Part shown: in pieces, positions 19,025 through 27,585 of the stretch
Layout: each line of letters begins with the position of its first letter
Position numbering within the stretch: position 1 is the stretch's first letter
DNA from: Candidatus Rifleibacterium amylolyticum
GTDB lineage: Bacteria > Muiribacteriota > Ozemobacteria > Ozemobacterales > Ozemobacteraceae
Assembly (NCBI GenBank): GCA_009917695.1
Contig: JAACJG010000002.1
Coordinates: forward strand, 372,001 to 436,000
Length of the DNA stretch: 64,000 nucleotides
Direction: 5' to 3'
Position numbers and translations under genes: made by a program
The notes under the pieces: model-generated
What the model saw: only the letters and a program-made list of their open reading frames with translations
What the model was told of the DNA's origin: nothing
The model's database searches: none

Positions 19025-20938
19025 CTATTTTTTTGCAGGCGGCCCCTCTCTTCTAACAACTACATAAGTCACGTCATCATCAAAGCTTCTTCCTTTTTTA
19101 TGTTCGTTGACACCGGCAAGAAGCTCACTCAAATCACGATCTCGCGTAAAATCAGGCATAATTTTTCTGAGAAACTCGTACCAGTTCGGAAAAGAATATT
19201 GCTCATCATTCCAGTCAAGCGCCTCAACGATTCCATCAGTGAAAAGAACGATTGAATCGCCGTGTTGCATATCGTAATGCACAGCTTGAATTGGCAGATT
19301 CTTTATCACTCCCATGGGGAATCCGGCCTTTTTGAGTTCCTGTAGATTCCCGTCGCGATCGATTACAACAGGAGGCAGGTGTCCGGCCAGCACCAGATTC
19401 AATTTGTGAGTTTCGACATCGATGTGACCAACCGCAAGAGTCATGAATTTCTTTTTCTTTACCAGCTCAAAAATGATCTGATTGAGCGTAGAAACAATGG
19501 CTTCTGGCGAGACCATTTCTTTCTGCCGGAGCAACTGAATTGTAGTTTTTGCCATTACCGTGAGCATTGCCGCCGAAAACCCGTGACCGGCGACATCACC
19601 CATAACGAACAGCAGATTTTTGTCGGCCATTTCAAAGTAATCAAAGAAGTCGCCACCTGTAGCGTCACATGGCATGCATACGCCTCTGATGCTGTAGTTG
19701 TCATTCTCAATGAACTTTTCGGGAAACAGCTCGCCCTGAATCTTGCCGGCCAGCTCAGCCTCGGCCTTCGAGATCTGCTGCTCGATCAATTCGATGAAAC
19801 GCCTGACCAGACTGTAAGAGACCGAAACGAACGCCCAGGTCAGAAACAGGCAGCTGAGCGGCGGAAAAATCAGCAACAATGCCAGCAGATGATATGTCAG
19901 CAGTAGAAGCACAAAAAATACCGCGACATCAAAAAGTTCGTGAACAAACCGCTTCCGCGAAGCAAAAACATAGCTTAAAAGCACTCCCACCGCGGCAAGC
20001 AGCAGTCTCACCAGAAATCCGTCAACCGGTGCTGAAATGCGGCCTGTTAAGATGGTGTCCATCGTTGCAGCGAGAATCTGAGGGCCTGACATCAGCCCAA
20101 GGCAGGTCTGATGATAATCGTGCAAAGCGATAGCGGTCGCTCCGACTATTACGATTTTATCCTTCAAAAATTCTCCCGACACCTCTCCTGACATCAGATC
20201 CAGACCTCTAAGCAATGGTATACCGCCATTTTTCCCGGCAAAAATTATGTGACTTCTGTCCGGCATCCTGCCCAAGGTTTCGTAGCCTGGTTCTAATTTT
20301 TTCACCACTTTCAACTGACAACTTTCTTCGTCAAGTTTTGAGTCGCGAATCGAGAACGTGCGAATTCTGGCGTCCGAGTCGGTAAATGAATGTATATAAC
20401 CGTCACACCAGGCAACATCCCTGAACCTTTTCAGACTGCGAAACTGACGACTTCGCCGGCCTGATTCAGTCAATTCCTCCTCGATAAAACCAACCAGGGC
20501 AATGTTTCCCGCATTTTTGATCATTTCTTCGAGAACAGCGTCGCCATACCCGCCATCAGACTCTTCAGGCTGTTGAAAAACAATATCCAGAATTATCACT
20601 CTGGGCTTAAAAGAATTTATCAACTCAAAAAACTCGGCAAATTTAGCGCGACTCCATGGCCAGCGCTGCTTTATCCCATCCAGGGTTTCGGTGTCTATCG
20701 CCACGACAGCGAGCTCAGACGAACTGGCAAAAAATGGCGCCAGATTCCTTTTCGCAAAGTCCTGAAAAATGCGATCAACTCTGTCGGTCTGCTGCGGCAA
20801 AAAGATTATGAGAATGATTACCAGCAGAAAGCACAAGAACAATCCAATGCTTTTCTTCCTGGACAGGGTTAAATTAAACTTCTTGAGATTCGTTAATATC
20901 TCATTCTGCACCAGACTCATTACGTCCTCAAAAATCAA
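19025..20938 (-). CDS. CHASE2 sensor / SpoIIE-type PP2C serine phosphatase
   Basis: CHASE2-like VVAIDTETLDGIKQRWPWSRAKFAEFFELINSFKPRVIILDIVF, TM helices, then PCDATGGDFFDYFEM...VMGDVAGHGFSAAMLTVMAK...VLFTDGIVEALD. Confidence 0.92.
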   Translation of the reverse strand: MIFEDVMSLVQNEILTNLKKFNLTLSRKKSIGLFLCFLLVIILIIFLPQQTDRVDRIFQDFAKRNLAPFFASSSELAVVAIDTETLDGIKQRWPWSRAKFAEFFELINSFKPRVIILDIVFQQPEESDGGYGDAVLEEMIKNAGNIALVGFIEEELTESGRRSRQFRSLKRFRDVAWCDGYIHSFTDSDARIRTFSIRDSKLDEESCQLKVVKKLEPGYETLGRMPDRSHIIFAGKNGGIPLLRGLDLMSGEVSGEFLKDKIVIVGATAIALHDYHQTCLGLMSGPQILAATMDTILTGRISAPVDGFLVRLLLAAVGVLLSYVFASRKRFVHELFDVAVFFVLLLLTYHLLALLLIFPPLSCLFLTWAFVSVSYSLVRRFIELIEQQISKAEAELAGKIQGELFPEKFIENDNYSIRGVCMPCDATGGDFFDYFEMADKNLLFVMGDVAGHGFSAAMLTVMAKTTIQLLRQKEMVSPEAIVSTLNQIIFELVKKKKFMTLAVGHIDVETHKLNLVLAGHLPPVVIDRDGNLQELKKAGFPMGVIKNLPIQAVHYDMQHGDSIVLFTDGIVEALDWNDEQYSFPNWYEFLRKIMPDFTRDRDLSELLAGVNEHKKGRSFDDDVTYVVVRREGPPAKK

Positions 20939-21046
20939 TGGTTTCCGCCATGATACATTTTGTTGAACGAATCATTAAGCTTTTTTTGACACTCTGGCGA
21001 AAAAATGGCTCTCTTTCATGTGAAAGTCTAGCGAATAACTGAAAAT

Positions 21047-21080
21047 GAAAAAGTGCCTGCAGGTATGAACCGGCAGGCAC
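21047..21080 (-). terminator. Hairpin terminator of the thioredoxin-fold gene
   Basis: GTGCCTGC...GCAGGCAC stem with T-rich tract when read on the minus strand. Confidence 0.65.
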
Positions 21081-21098
21081 CTCTACGTAATTCAGTAT

Positions 21099-22121
21099 TT
21101 ATTCGATGATAGATTTAAGATGATTCACGTAATTTTCGGCGCCACCTTCGATGTAGCCGGTCTTTTTGATGACCTTACCGTCTGCATCGACGATCAAAAC
21201 GGTCGGGAAACCGGTAACGCCATACTGCTGCATCAGCGCCTGATTCTGCCGTTCGAGTTCGGCAGGCTGCTGAGTGGTTCGCGGGAAATCGGCGATAAAG
21301 GTCTGCATGTTATCTTTGGCATAGTTCTGAAAGGCTGGCTGCGAAGTGATTTCGGCCTGGAACTTTTTGCACCAGCCACACCAGTCTGAGCCTGAGAAGA
21401 CCATCATAATCGGCTGATCTTTTTCTTTCGCCAGTTTTTTAGCTTCTTCGAAATTAGTGAGCTCACGATACTCGTTTGCAGCTGGCGGCTCGGGCTCGGC
21501 CGGCTTTTCAGGCTCTGCCGGTTTCTCAGGTTCAGCGGGTTTTTCGGGCTCGGCGGGCTTTTCGGGTTCAGTCGGCTGGTTGGGCGGATCTGCCGGCGGT
21601 TTAGCAGGCTGTTCAGGCTCTTCAGGCTTCGGCTCAGGCGGCACGACTTTTTTGGCCTCAACCACCTTGATCTTGACGTTAATACCAAGCAATTTATTCA
21701 TCAGCCTGGTAATCAGCCGATTAAGCACGTTTTCGATGCGTTCAAGCATTGACTTAAGCTTGGCCTCAGCGGTTGGCACGCACTTTCCATCGACGCATTC
21801 CTGGCCAGCCGGACATTTACCGGACTCACAGGTTGTTTTGCATTCATCGCCCTCACAGGTTGGCTTGCAATCATCGCCTTCGCAGGCTGGCTTACATTCG
21901 TCACCCTCACAGGTAGGCGCAGCGCAGTCTTCGCCAACGCACTGCTGATCTTCGGGGCAATCGACACCAGGGGTACACTGCGAATCATCAAAATTGGCGG
22001 TTCCATCGTCAGAGGCCTGATAAATAGTGTCGAGATAGCTTCCGTTACCGGCAAAAACCGGACCGGCGACCACCAGAAGAGCACAAAACAGCATCAACAC
22101 AGCAAAATGCAGCTTTTGCAT
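21099..22121 (-). CDS. Exported thioredoxin-fold protein with Cys-rich repeat region and PEKPAE linker
   Basis: Signal peptide; repeats CEGDECKPACEGDDCKPTCEGDECKTTCESGKC; tandem EKPAEP; C-terminal MMVFSGSDWCGWCKKFQAEI and GVTGFPTVLIVDADGKVI. Confidence 0.85.
   Translation of the reverse strand: MQKLHFAVLMLFCALLVVAGPVFAGNGSYLDTIYQASDDGTANFDDSQCTPGVDCPEDQQCVGEDCAAPTCEGDECKPACEGDDCKPTCEGDECKTTCESGKCPAGQECVDGKCVPTAEAKLKSMLERIENVLNRLITRLMNKLLGINVKIKVVEAKKVVPPEPKPEEPEQPAKPPADPPNQPTEPEKPAEPEKPAEPEKPAEPEKPAEPEPPAANEYRELTNFEEAKKLAKEKDQPIMMVFSGSDWCGWCKKFQAEITSQPAFQNYAKDNMQTFIADFPRTTQQPAELERQNQALMQQYGVTGFPTVLIVDADGKVIKKTGYIEGGAENYVNHLKSIIE
21491..21575 (-). repeat. In-frame 18 bp tandem repeat encoding PAEPEK units
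   Basis: Units ggctcggccggcttttca / ggctctgccggtttctca / ggttcagcgggtttttcg / ggctcggcgggcttttcg and a partial unit. Confidence 0.85.
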
Positions 22122-22279
22122 ACAACCTCCTCAAAAATTCATCTCTAATCATTATACATATATATTACGCCGGACGGTCGCAAAATGTTTCAGAGACACA
22201 ATATAACACCATGCTTCAGAGAACTGGACAAACCCGCTCGACAATGGCAAAATGAGGCAAAAGTTACAAAGGCTGCCGC

Positions 22280-23137
22280 ATGTTCGACAAATTCGAAAAA
22301 TATCTCTACCAGACAGTTTTTCCGACGCGCCCACCCGAAAACATTTTCCATTTCACCACGCAGGCCGGCATTCTCGGCATTATTCAAAACCGCGAAATGT
22401 GGGCGACTCAGGTGCATTTTCTCAACGACAAACATGAAATCTTTTTAACTTCCAAGCTGCTGGAAAAAGAGCTGAAAAGGCGAATCGGCATTGCGCAGAC
22501 ACCCGCGCTTCGCAGTCTGCTCGTCGATATCCGCAAAAACCTCAAAAGAATCGATCAGAGCCATATCTGCATCGCCTCTTTCTGCGAGCAGGGCGATCTT
22601 CTCAGTCAATGGCGTGGTTACGGCAATCAGGGCAAAGGTTATGCAATGGGCTTTGACCTTGCCGAGCTGCGAAAGATCGCAAAGTTACAGCATTTTGTCC
22701 TGTGGCCCTGTGTATATAACGCTTCGCTGCAGCTCGAACTGGTGAATTACCTGATCGAAAGCTGGCTCAAAGAATTCTGCGACAACAGAGCCAGCCACGA
22801 ACAAATGCGCAAAGTTATCGATATCAGCACCGGCCAGCTCGCACCTATTCTCAAAGACGAGAGCTTCTCAGAAGAAAAGGAATGGCGACTGGTCTCTTCT
22901 GTGCTGACAAGCAAATCACCTGGATTTGCATTCAGGGAAGGTCAATATTCTCTGATACCTTACTACAAATTTTCGATAGTCACACCCGACGGCAAAGACT
23001 GCCTGAAAAGCATAGTTGTCGGGCCATCACCGCACACCGAACTAGCCTGCAACAGCCTGACAACCTTTCTCAATACTCAGAAGCTGTCACGCGTCGAAAT
23101 AAAAAGCTCCAGAATCCCTTTCCGTCACTGGAAATAG
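22280..23137 (+). CDS. DUF2971-like protein
   Basis: ENIFHFTTQAGILGIIQNREMWATQVHFLNDKHEI...CIASFCEQGDLLSQWRGYGNQGKGYAMGFD...EEKEWRLV. Confidence 0.85.
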   Translation: MFDKFEKYLYQTVFPTRPPENIFHFTTQAGILGIIQNREMWATQVHFLNDKHEIFLTSKLLEKELKRRIGIAQTPALRSLLVDIRKNLKRIDQSHICIASFCEQGDLLSQWRGYGNQGKGYAMGFDLAELRKIAKLQHFVLWPCVYNASLQLELVNYLIESWLKEFCDNRASHEQMRKVIDISTGQLAPILKDESFSEEKEWRLVSSVLTSKSPGFAFREGQYSLIPYYKFSIVTPDGKDCLKSIVVGPSPHTELACNSLTTFLNTQKLSRVEIKSSRIPFRHWK

Positions 23138-23164
23138 TATTCTGGAGCCTTAAGCTCGGTTCAA

Positions 23165-23710
23165 TCAATAATCGGCGTCGACTGCACTTGCCATGTAGCG
23201 CTTGTATTCAGCGGGTGAAAGCACGATGTCGGGATATTCGTTGCTGACCCAGAAGCGGCGACCATCGGGAGCGGTATGCCACTGGCCATCGCGCAGGTTA
23301 ACTTCACAGCCGTAGATATAGGCAATCTTTTTGCCTCTTACAGAGGCTGAAGAACCTTCTTCCATGCCTTCCATTTTGTCGAGAAGAATCTGCAGGTCTT
23401 TGCGATGTTCCTGGCCGATTTCGAAGCGCAGGCGGCTCTTGAAGCGCTCATCAAGACCTGAACCGGTAGAGGCCAGGGCTGGAATCAACTTTTCAATATC
23501 TTCATTTGAATTGATAACGGATGAGAAAAGGCTGTTTTCTCGGGCGCGCAGTTCTGACTCACGAGCGGCGGTATCGGCGACATCCTGGTCGGCGATCTTG
23601 ACCAGTTCGCGGTCGATATCGATCAGTTCAGAGATATTATCGCCAAAAGCCATGCCGGAGAGACAGAAACAAGCCATCCACAGGATCACAGCCAGTCTTG
23701 CAATTTTCAT
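23165..23710 (-). CDS. Exported hypothetical protein
   Basis: Signal-like LAVILWMACFCLSGMAFG; 181 aa intact ORF; no recognised family. Confidence 0.55.
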   Translation of the reverse strand: MKIARLAVILWMACFCLSGMAFGDNISELIDIDRELVKIADQDVADTAARESELRARENSLFSSVINSNEDIEKLIPALASTGSGLDERFKSRLRFEIGQEHRKDLQILLDKMEGMEEGSSASVRGKKIAYIYGCEVNLRDGQWHTAPDGRRFWVSNEYPDIVLSPAEYKRYMASAVDADY

Positions 23711-23862
23711 TTTTAGCCTCGAATAAAGAAGTGTTACGCTTAAGTTGTCGCAAATTGCGTACCAGTTTGAAGACAGCGGCAGACCGCGATAAATCGCAGA
23801 ACTCTGGATTTAGTCGCGCAAAAGTGCTAAATTATCAGCAATTTTCTGCCAAGAAACTTACA

Positions 23863-25059
23863 ATGAATAAGCCAAACCTCATTATCAGAATTCACAACTA
23901 CAACAAAGTCAGTCTGGGCGCCATCATCGGCGCCTGTCCACCTGCTCTGCTCGGGAACTTCAACCTGCTGACCTGGATCAGCGATGAGCCAACACCACTG
24001 GAAGCTCTTTCTTCAAGGTCTTTGATCGTTTACTCCTTTATGCTGCCTCACATTCCACAGGTGCGGGCCGAGCTCGAAAAGTTGCGACAGGCCGACGTCA
24101 AAGCAGAAACTATTGCCGGCGGCTCGCAGGCCACGGCAGCACCCGAAAGCATCAGCGAACTCGGCTTTGACTACACGGCTTCCGGCGAATGCGAAGACTT
24201 TTTTCCGCAATTTCTCAGCGAATGGCTGACAGGAAGCGCTAAAAAGGGCATTCATCAGACCGCGCGCGGCCAGGTCGATCTTGACCGCTATCCCGGCTTC
24301 AGCGAAATAACCGGCTACCTGCCGCCAATCGAAATCAGTCGCGGCTGCAAATTCGGCTGCATGTTCTGCGGAGTTCCGAAACTCTATGCCGGAACCCTTC
24401 GCCATCGCAGCCTCGCCGGCATCGAAGCGATAATCAAAGAATATTTTCGTCTCAAGCCCACCCGCAAACGCATCAAATTTCTCTCGTCCAATGCTTTCGC
24501 TTACGGCTCTGACGGCCGCCAGCCAAATCTGACCGCTCTAAAAGAGCTGCTTGAAATGCTCAAAGCCGTTGGCGTGCCCGAAATCAACCTCGGCAGTTTC
24601 CCCTCTGAAGTCAGGCCCGACTTCGTCACACCTGAGGTAATGGAACTGGTAACCCCCTATCTGTCGAACAAGACAATAGTAATGGGCGTTCAGACCGGTT
24701 CTAACAGCATGCTCAAAAAGATGAACCGCCTTCACACAAGAGAACAGTCGGTAAATGCGATTTCGCTGCTGCGCGCACACGGGTTTCAGCCGCATATCGA
24801 CTTTATCATCGGCAACCCCGACGAGACCGATGAAGATCAGTTCGAGCTCATCGATTTCATGGAAGAAATGCTGCAAAAATACCAGGTGCGTATTCACATG
24901 CACGCGTTCGTGCCGCTTCCGGCCACTCCATGGGAGAACAAACTGCAGTCGCCGATCAACGACAAAGTCAAGCGGCGTTTGCGCGAACTTGAGCAGGCCG
25001 GCGTGCTCGACGGCTGGTGGGAAAACCACATCGGCTACTTCCGCACCGCCAAAGGCTGA
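23863..25059 (+). CDS. B12-binding/radical SAM-like protein (MJ_1487-like)
   Basis: EISRGCKFGCMFCGVPK (CxxxCxxC) and GVQTGSNSMLKKMNRLHT; internal ATG at 23863 (MNKPNLIIRIHNYNK) preferred. Confidence 0.86.
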   Translation: MNKPNLIIRIHNYNKVSLGAIIGACPPALLGNFNLLTWISDEPTPLEALSSRSLIVYSFMLPHIPQVRAELEKLRQADVKAETIAGGSQATAAPESISELGFDYTASGECEDFFPQFLSEWLTGSAKKGIHQTARGQVDLDRYPGFSEITGYLPPIEISRGCKFGCMFCGVPKLYAGTLRHRSLAGIEAIIKEYFRLKPTRKRIKFLSSNAFAYGSDGRQPNLTALKELLEMLKAVGVPEINLGSFPSEVRPDFVTPEVMELVTPYLSNKTIVMGVQTGSNSMLKKMNRLHTREQSVNAISLLRAHGFQPHIDFIIGNPDETDEDQFELIDFMEEMLQKYQVRIHMHAFVPLPATPWENKLQSPINDKVKRRLRELEQAGVLDGWWENHIGYFRTAKG

Positions 25060-25128
25060 TACCACTAACTTTAGCCGCAAAAATTTGTTGACTTGGCAAC
25101 GTCACGGTGCTATCATAAGCAAACGCAC

Positions 25129-25199
25129 TGGGGTGTCGTCTAATGGTAGGACAGCAGTCTCTGGAACTGCCTATTGGGGTTCGAATCCCTGCACCCCAG
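25129..25199 (+). tRNA. tRNA-Gln(CTG)
   Basis: TGGGGTGTCGTCTAATGGTAGGACAGCAGTCTCTGGAACTGCCTATTGGGGTTCGAATCCCTGCACCCCAG; anticodon loop CTCTGGA. Confidence 0.95.
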
Positions 25200-25204
25200 C
25201 CGAA

Positions 25205-25226
25205 GCCCGCTTTAAGCGGGCATTTT
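25205..25226 (+). terminator. Hairpin terminator after tRNA-Gln
   Basis: GCCCGCT-tt-AGCGGGC followed by attttc. Confidence 0.7.
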
Positions 25227-25263
25227 CATTTAAGGCTGCGAATAAAATCTGCAGTTTAAAAGC

Positions 25264-25335
25264 GCCGGAGTAGCTCAGGGGTAGAGCAACGCCCTCGTAA
25301 TGCGTAGGTCGCGGGTTCGATTCCCGCCTTCGGCT
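25264..25335 (+). tRNA. tRNA-Thr(CGT)
   Basis: GCCGGAGTAGCTCAGGGGTAGAGCAACGCCCTCGTAATGCGTAGGTCGCGGGTTCGATTCCCGCCTTCGGCT; anticodon loop CTCGTAA. Confidence 0.92.
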
Positions 25336-25400
25336 CTGACAGACAGTTTAACAGGGTTTAACAAAACCCAACAAACCCGCTGAAGAAGCGGGTTTGTTGT
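25325..25400 (+). repeat. Direct repeat copy A: tRNA-Thr 3' end plus downstream terminator
   Basis: cgccttcggctctgacagacagtttaacagggtttaacaaaacccaacaaacccgctgaagaagcgggtttgttgt; matches 26667-26744 with few mismatches. Confidence 0.85.
25370..25398 (+). terminator. Hairpin terminator downstream of tRNA-Thr
   Basis: AACAAACCCGCT-gaaga-AGCGGGTTTGTT. Confidence 0.75.
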
Positions 25401-25808
25401 TTCCAGAACAGCATTACCAAACTCGCCCGCAGCAATTTTCGGTGAGGTGCAAAACCATCATAAACAGAGACTCTGATGTTGAGATATCGCGGTTTTGCTC
25501 GTCCTGCACGGAGCGAAGCGCAGTCGCAGGATCCAGAACAACGCAAAAAACGGTGATCAGGCAGCTCTTACGGCTTCAGCCGGAAAAGCTGCGAAAGGCT
25601 TGTCCTCATTCGCTACAGTTCTCCTCACGATCATTGTGGAAAGCTATGGCCTTGCGTCAAAGCTGCCTAGCTTGAAGGAGGATACGCCGGCCGCCACGAA
25701 CTCTTAACCCTGCATAGTTTCCGGGAGCAGAGAAGCAGGCCATTATATAGGCTCTCAGACACGGCCACGGCTGGCGCCGGCTCATGCTGCCGTTGATTTT
25801 ACCTTGTC

Positions 25809-25836
25809 TTGACTGGCGAACAGATCGGCGTATATT
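25809..25836 (+). promoter_or_regulatory. Putative sigma70 promoter upstream of the ORF6N gene
   Basis: TTGACT-16 nt-TATATT. Confidence 0.45.
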
Positions 25837-25892
25837 TGATAGGTGGCAGCCGGAAAAATTGCCGCATCATGCCTGGGCGGGAATGGTGACAG

Positions 25893-26432
25893 ATGACAAA
25901 GCTAATGCATATCAGCAACGAATATCTTGAGCAGAAGATATATCAGATACGTGGTCAGAAAGTGATGCTTGATTCTGACCTTGCCGAACTCTACGGGGTT
26001 GAAACAAAACGACTCAATGAGCAGGTAACGCGCAACATAGAGCGCTTTCCTGATGACTTTATGATACAACTCACATTCGAAGAGGCGAATAATCTAAGGT
26101 CGCAAATTGCGACCTTACCGACTGAAAGCCACTTTCGGCACAAGCCCCGCGTTTTTACAGAGCATGGTATCTTGATGCTTTCAAGCGTCCTGAGAAGCCC
26201 GCAAGCCGTTCAGGTAAACATTGAAATAATGAGGGCATTTGTAAGATTACGCAAAGTCAGCCTGAGCTATGCCGACATTGCCGCCAAGATCGAGGAGATA
26301 GAAAGCCGTCTTGCTGGCCATGATGACCAGTTTAAGATATTCAATGAGATCATATTGCCGTTACTGGAAGCCCCGGCCCCAAGTAAAAGAAAGATCGGTT
26401 TCAAGTCTGGCAAGAAAGACGATGACGCCTGA
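25893..26432 (+). CDS. ORF6N-domain protein
   Basis: YLEQKIYQIRGQKVMLDSDLAELYGVETKRLNEQVTRNIERFPDDFMIQLTFEEANNLRSQIATL...RVFTEHGILMLSSVLRSPQAVQVNIEIMRAFVRLR. Confidence 0.92.
   Translation: MTKLMHISNEYLEQKIYQIRGQKVMLDSDLAELYGVETKRLNEQVTRNIERFPDDFMIQLTFEEANNLRSQIATLPTESHFRHKPRVFTEHGILMLSSVLRSPQAVQVNIEIMRAFVRLRKVSLSYADIAAKIEEIESRLAGHDDQFKIFNEIILPLLEAPAPSKRKIGFKSGKKDDDA
26095..26117. repeat. Palindrome TAAGGTCGCAA-A-TTGCGACCTTA within the ORF6N gene
   Basis: Perfect 11 bp arms with 1 nt centre. Confidence 0.9.
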
Positions 26433-26666
26433 ACCGCTACGAAGTGTAGCAGAGTAGCAACTGTAGCAGTAGCAAAAGTATAAAGGTTGTGTTTTGTCTG
26501 GTGGCGGCCGGCAAAATTCTTGCCGATGGTATGTTATAATTCGAGAAGATCGGCCGACCAGATCGAAAAAATTCACAAGCTGCACAACTCGGCTTTTGTG
26601 GTAATTACCCCGGCGCTATTTTATAAAGCAGCTCCAATGAAGAGTTTCAAGAGACAGTTAAATAGA

Positions 26667-26744
26667 CGCCTTCGGCTGTGACAGCCAGTTTAACAAGGTT
26701 TAACAAAACCCAACAGCCCCGCTGACAAAGCGGGTTTTTTGTTG
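26667..26744 (+). repeat. Direct repeat copy B: duplicate of tRNA-Thr 3' end and terminator region
   Basis: cgccttcggctgtgacagccagtttaacaaggtttaacaaaacccaacagccccgctgacaaagcgggttttttgttg. Confidence 0.85.
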
Positions 26745-26776
26745 TCGACAAACAAAACCGGAATCCAAAATCCAAT

Positions 26777-26806
26777 TTGATTGAACAGGGCAGCCCGGCG
26801 TATATT
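26777..26806 (+). promoter_or_regulatory. Putative sigma70 promoter upstream of the antitoxin gene
   Basis: TTGATT-18 nt-TATATT, flanked by sequence resembling 25809-25860. Confidence 0.35.
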
Positions 26807-26966
26807 GAAAAGGTGGTGGTCGGAAACTGGTTGACTTCCCGGCATATCGGCGGCATATTCTTGCCAGGCCAGGCCACAATTTTTGATATGCCATTTTGGA
26901 ATATCAAGTTGAATAATGATTCATCTGCCGGGCGAAGTAAAGCAAACGAGGACAGGGGCAAAATTA

Positions 26967-27169
26967 TGAGCAATCCGGTTAAAGACTTGGAAAACGCAGT
27001 TAAGCAGTTGTCTGAAGATCAGTTGCAGAACTTCAGAGAATGGTTTGACCGCTTTGATGCTAAGAGATGGGATGAAAAAATAGAGAAAGATTCAGCATCA
27101 GGAAAGCTGGATTCGCTTATAAACAAGGCGATTGCAGAGCATAAAGACGGCAAAACCAAGCGGCTATGA
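26967..27169 (+). CDS. Antitoxin-like protein of a RelE/ParE-type module
   Basis: MSNPVKDLENAVKQLSEDQLQNFREWFDRFDAKRWDEKIEKDSASGKLDSLINKAIAEHKDGKTKRL; overlaps the toxin-like ORF start by 4 nt. Confidence 0.72.
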
Positions 27170-27427
27170 AGCATTTCGCAAGCTCTTCTTTCTGGTCTGC
27201 CTATGACGCATTGCCTGCCAGAATAAGAAAAACCGCCGATAAAAGCTATGAGCTTCTAGAACGACCCGAAGCACACGTCATTGAACTTCAAGCAGATCGG
27301 GCGGTTATGGTCGGTCAGAGTTGGTATTCGTTATCGAGCTCTTGCCGTAGAGGTTGCAGATGGCCTGCTCTGGTTCTGGATTGGTAGCCATTCAGATTAT
27401 GACAAGCTGATAGCAGAATCATGCTAA
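27166..27427 (+). pseudogene. RelE/ParE-like toxin, frameshifted
   Basis: MKHFASSSFWSAYDALPARIRKTADKSYELL in frame 1, then DPKHTSLNFKQIGRLWSVRVGIRYRALAVEVADGLLWFWIGSHSDYDKLIAESC* in the adjacent frame; switch near 27258-27264. Confidence 0.78.
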
Positions 27428-27585
27428 AGCAGGATTCAAGCCGGGCAAGCAACAACAATGATGATTCGCTAAAATAAATGTTATGACGCGAACAAAGAAT
27501 GAATCAATAACAGATTGGTTCAGAGGTTTGACATCCAAGGTGCCAGACTGACACCTTGAAATTTTTACAGGGAGATGCGCCAGCG

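Noticed and set aside
21491-21575. Short tandem repeats considered as a CRISPR array
   Set aside because: Contiguous 18 bp in-frame units without unique spacers; protein-coding repeat.
21457-21948. 163-aa plus-strand ORF with GSAGFS repeats
   Set aside because: Antisense of the PEKPAE/Cys-repeat region of the thioredoxin-fold gene.
25495-25707. 70-aa ORF in the tRNA-Thr insertion
   Set aside because: No recognisable domain, weak start context; could be remnant coding DNA but not supportable.
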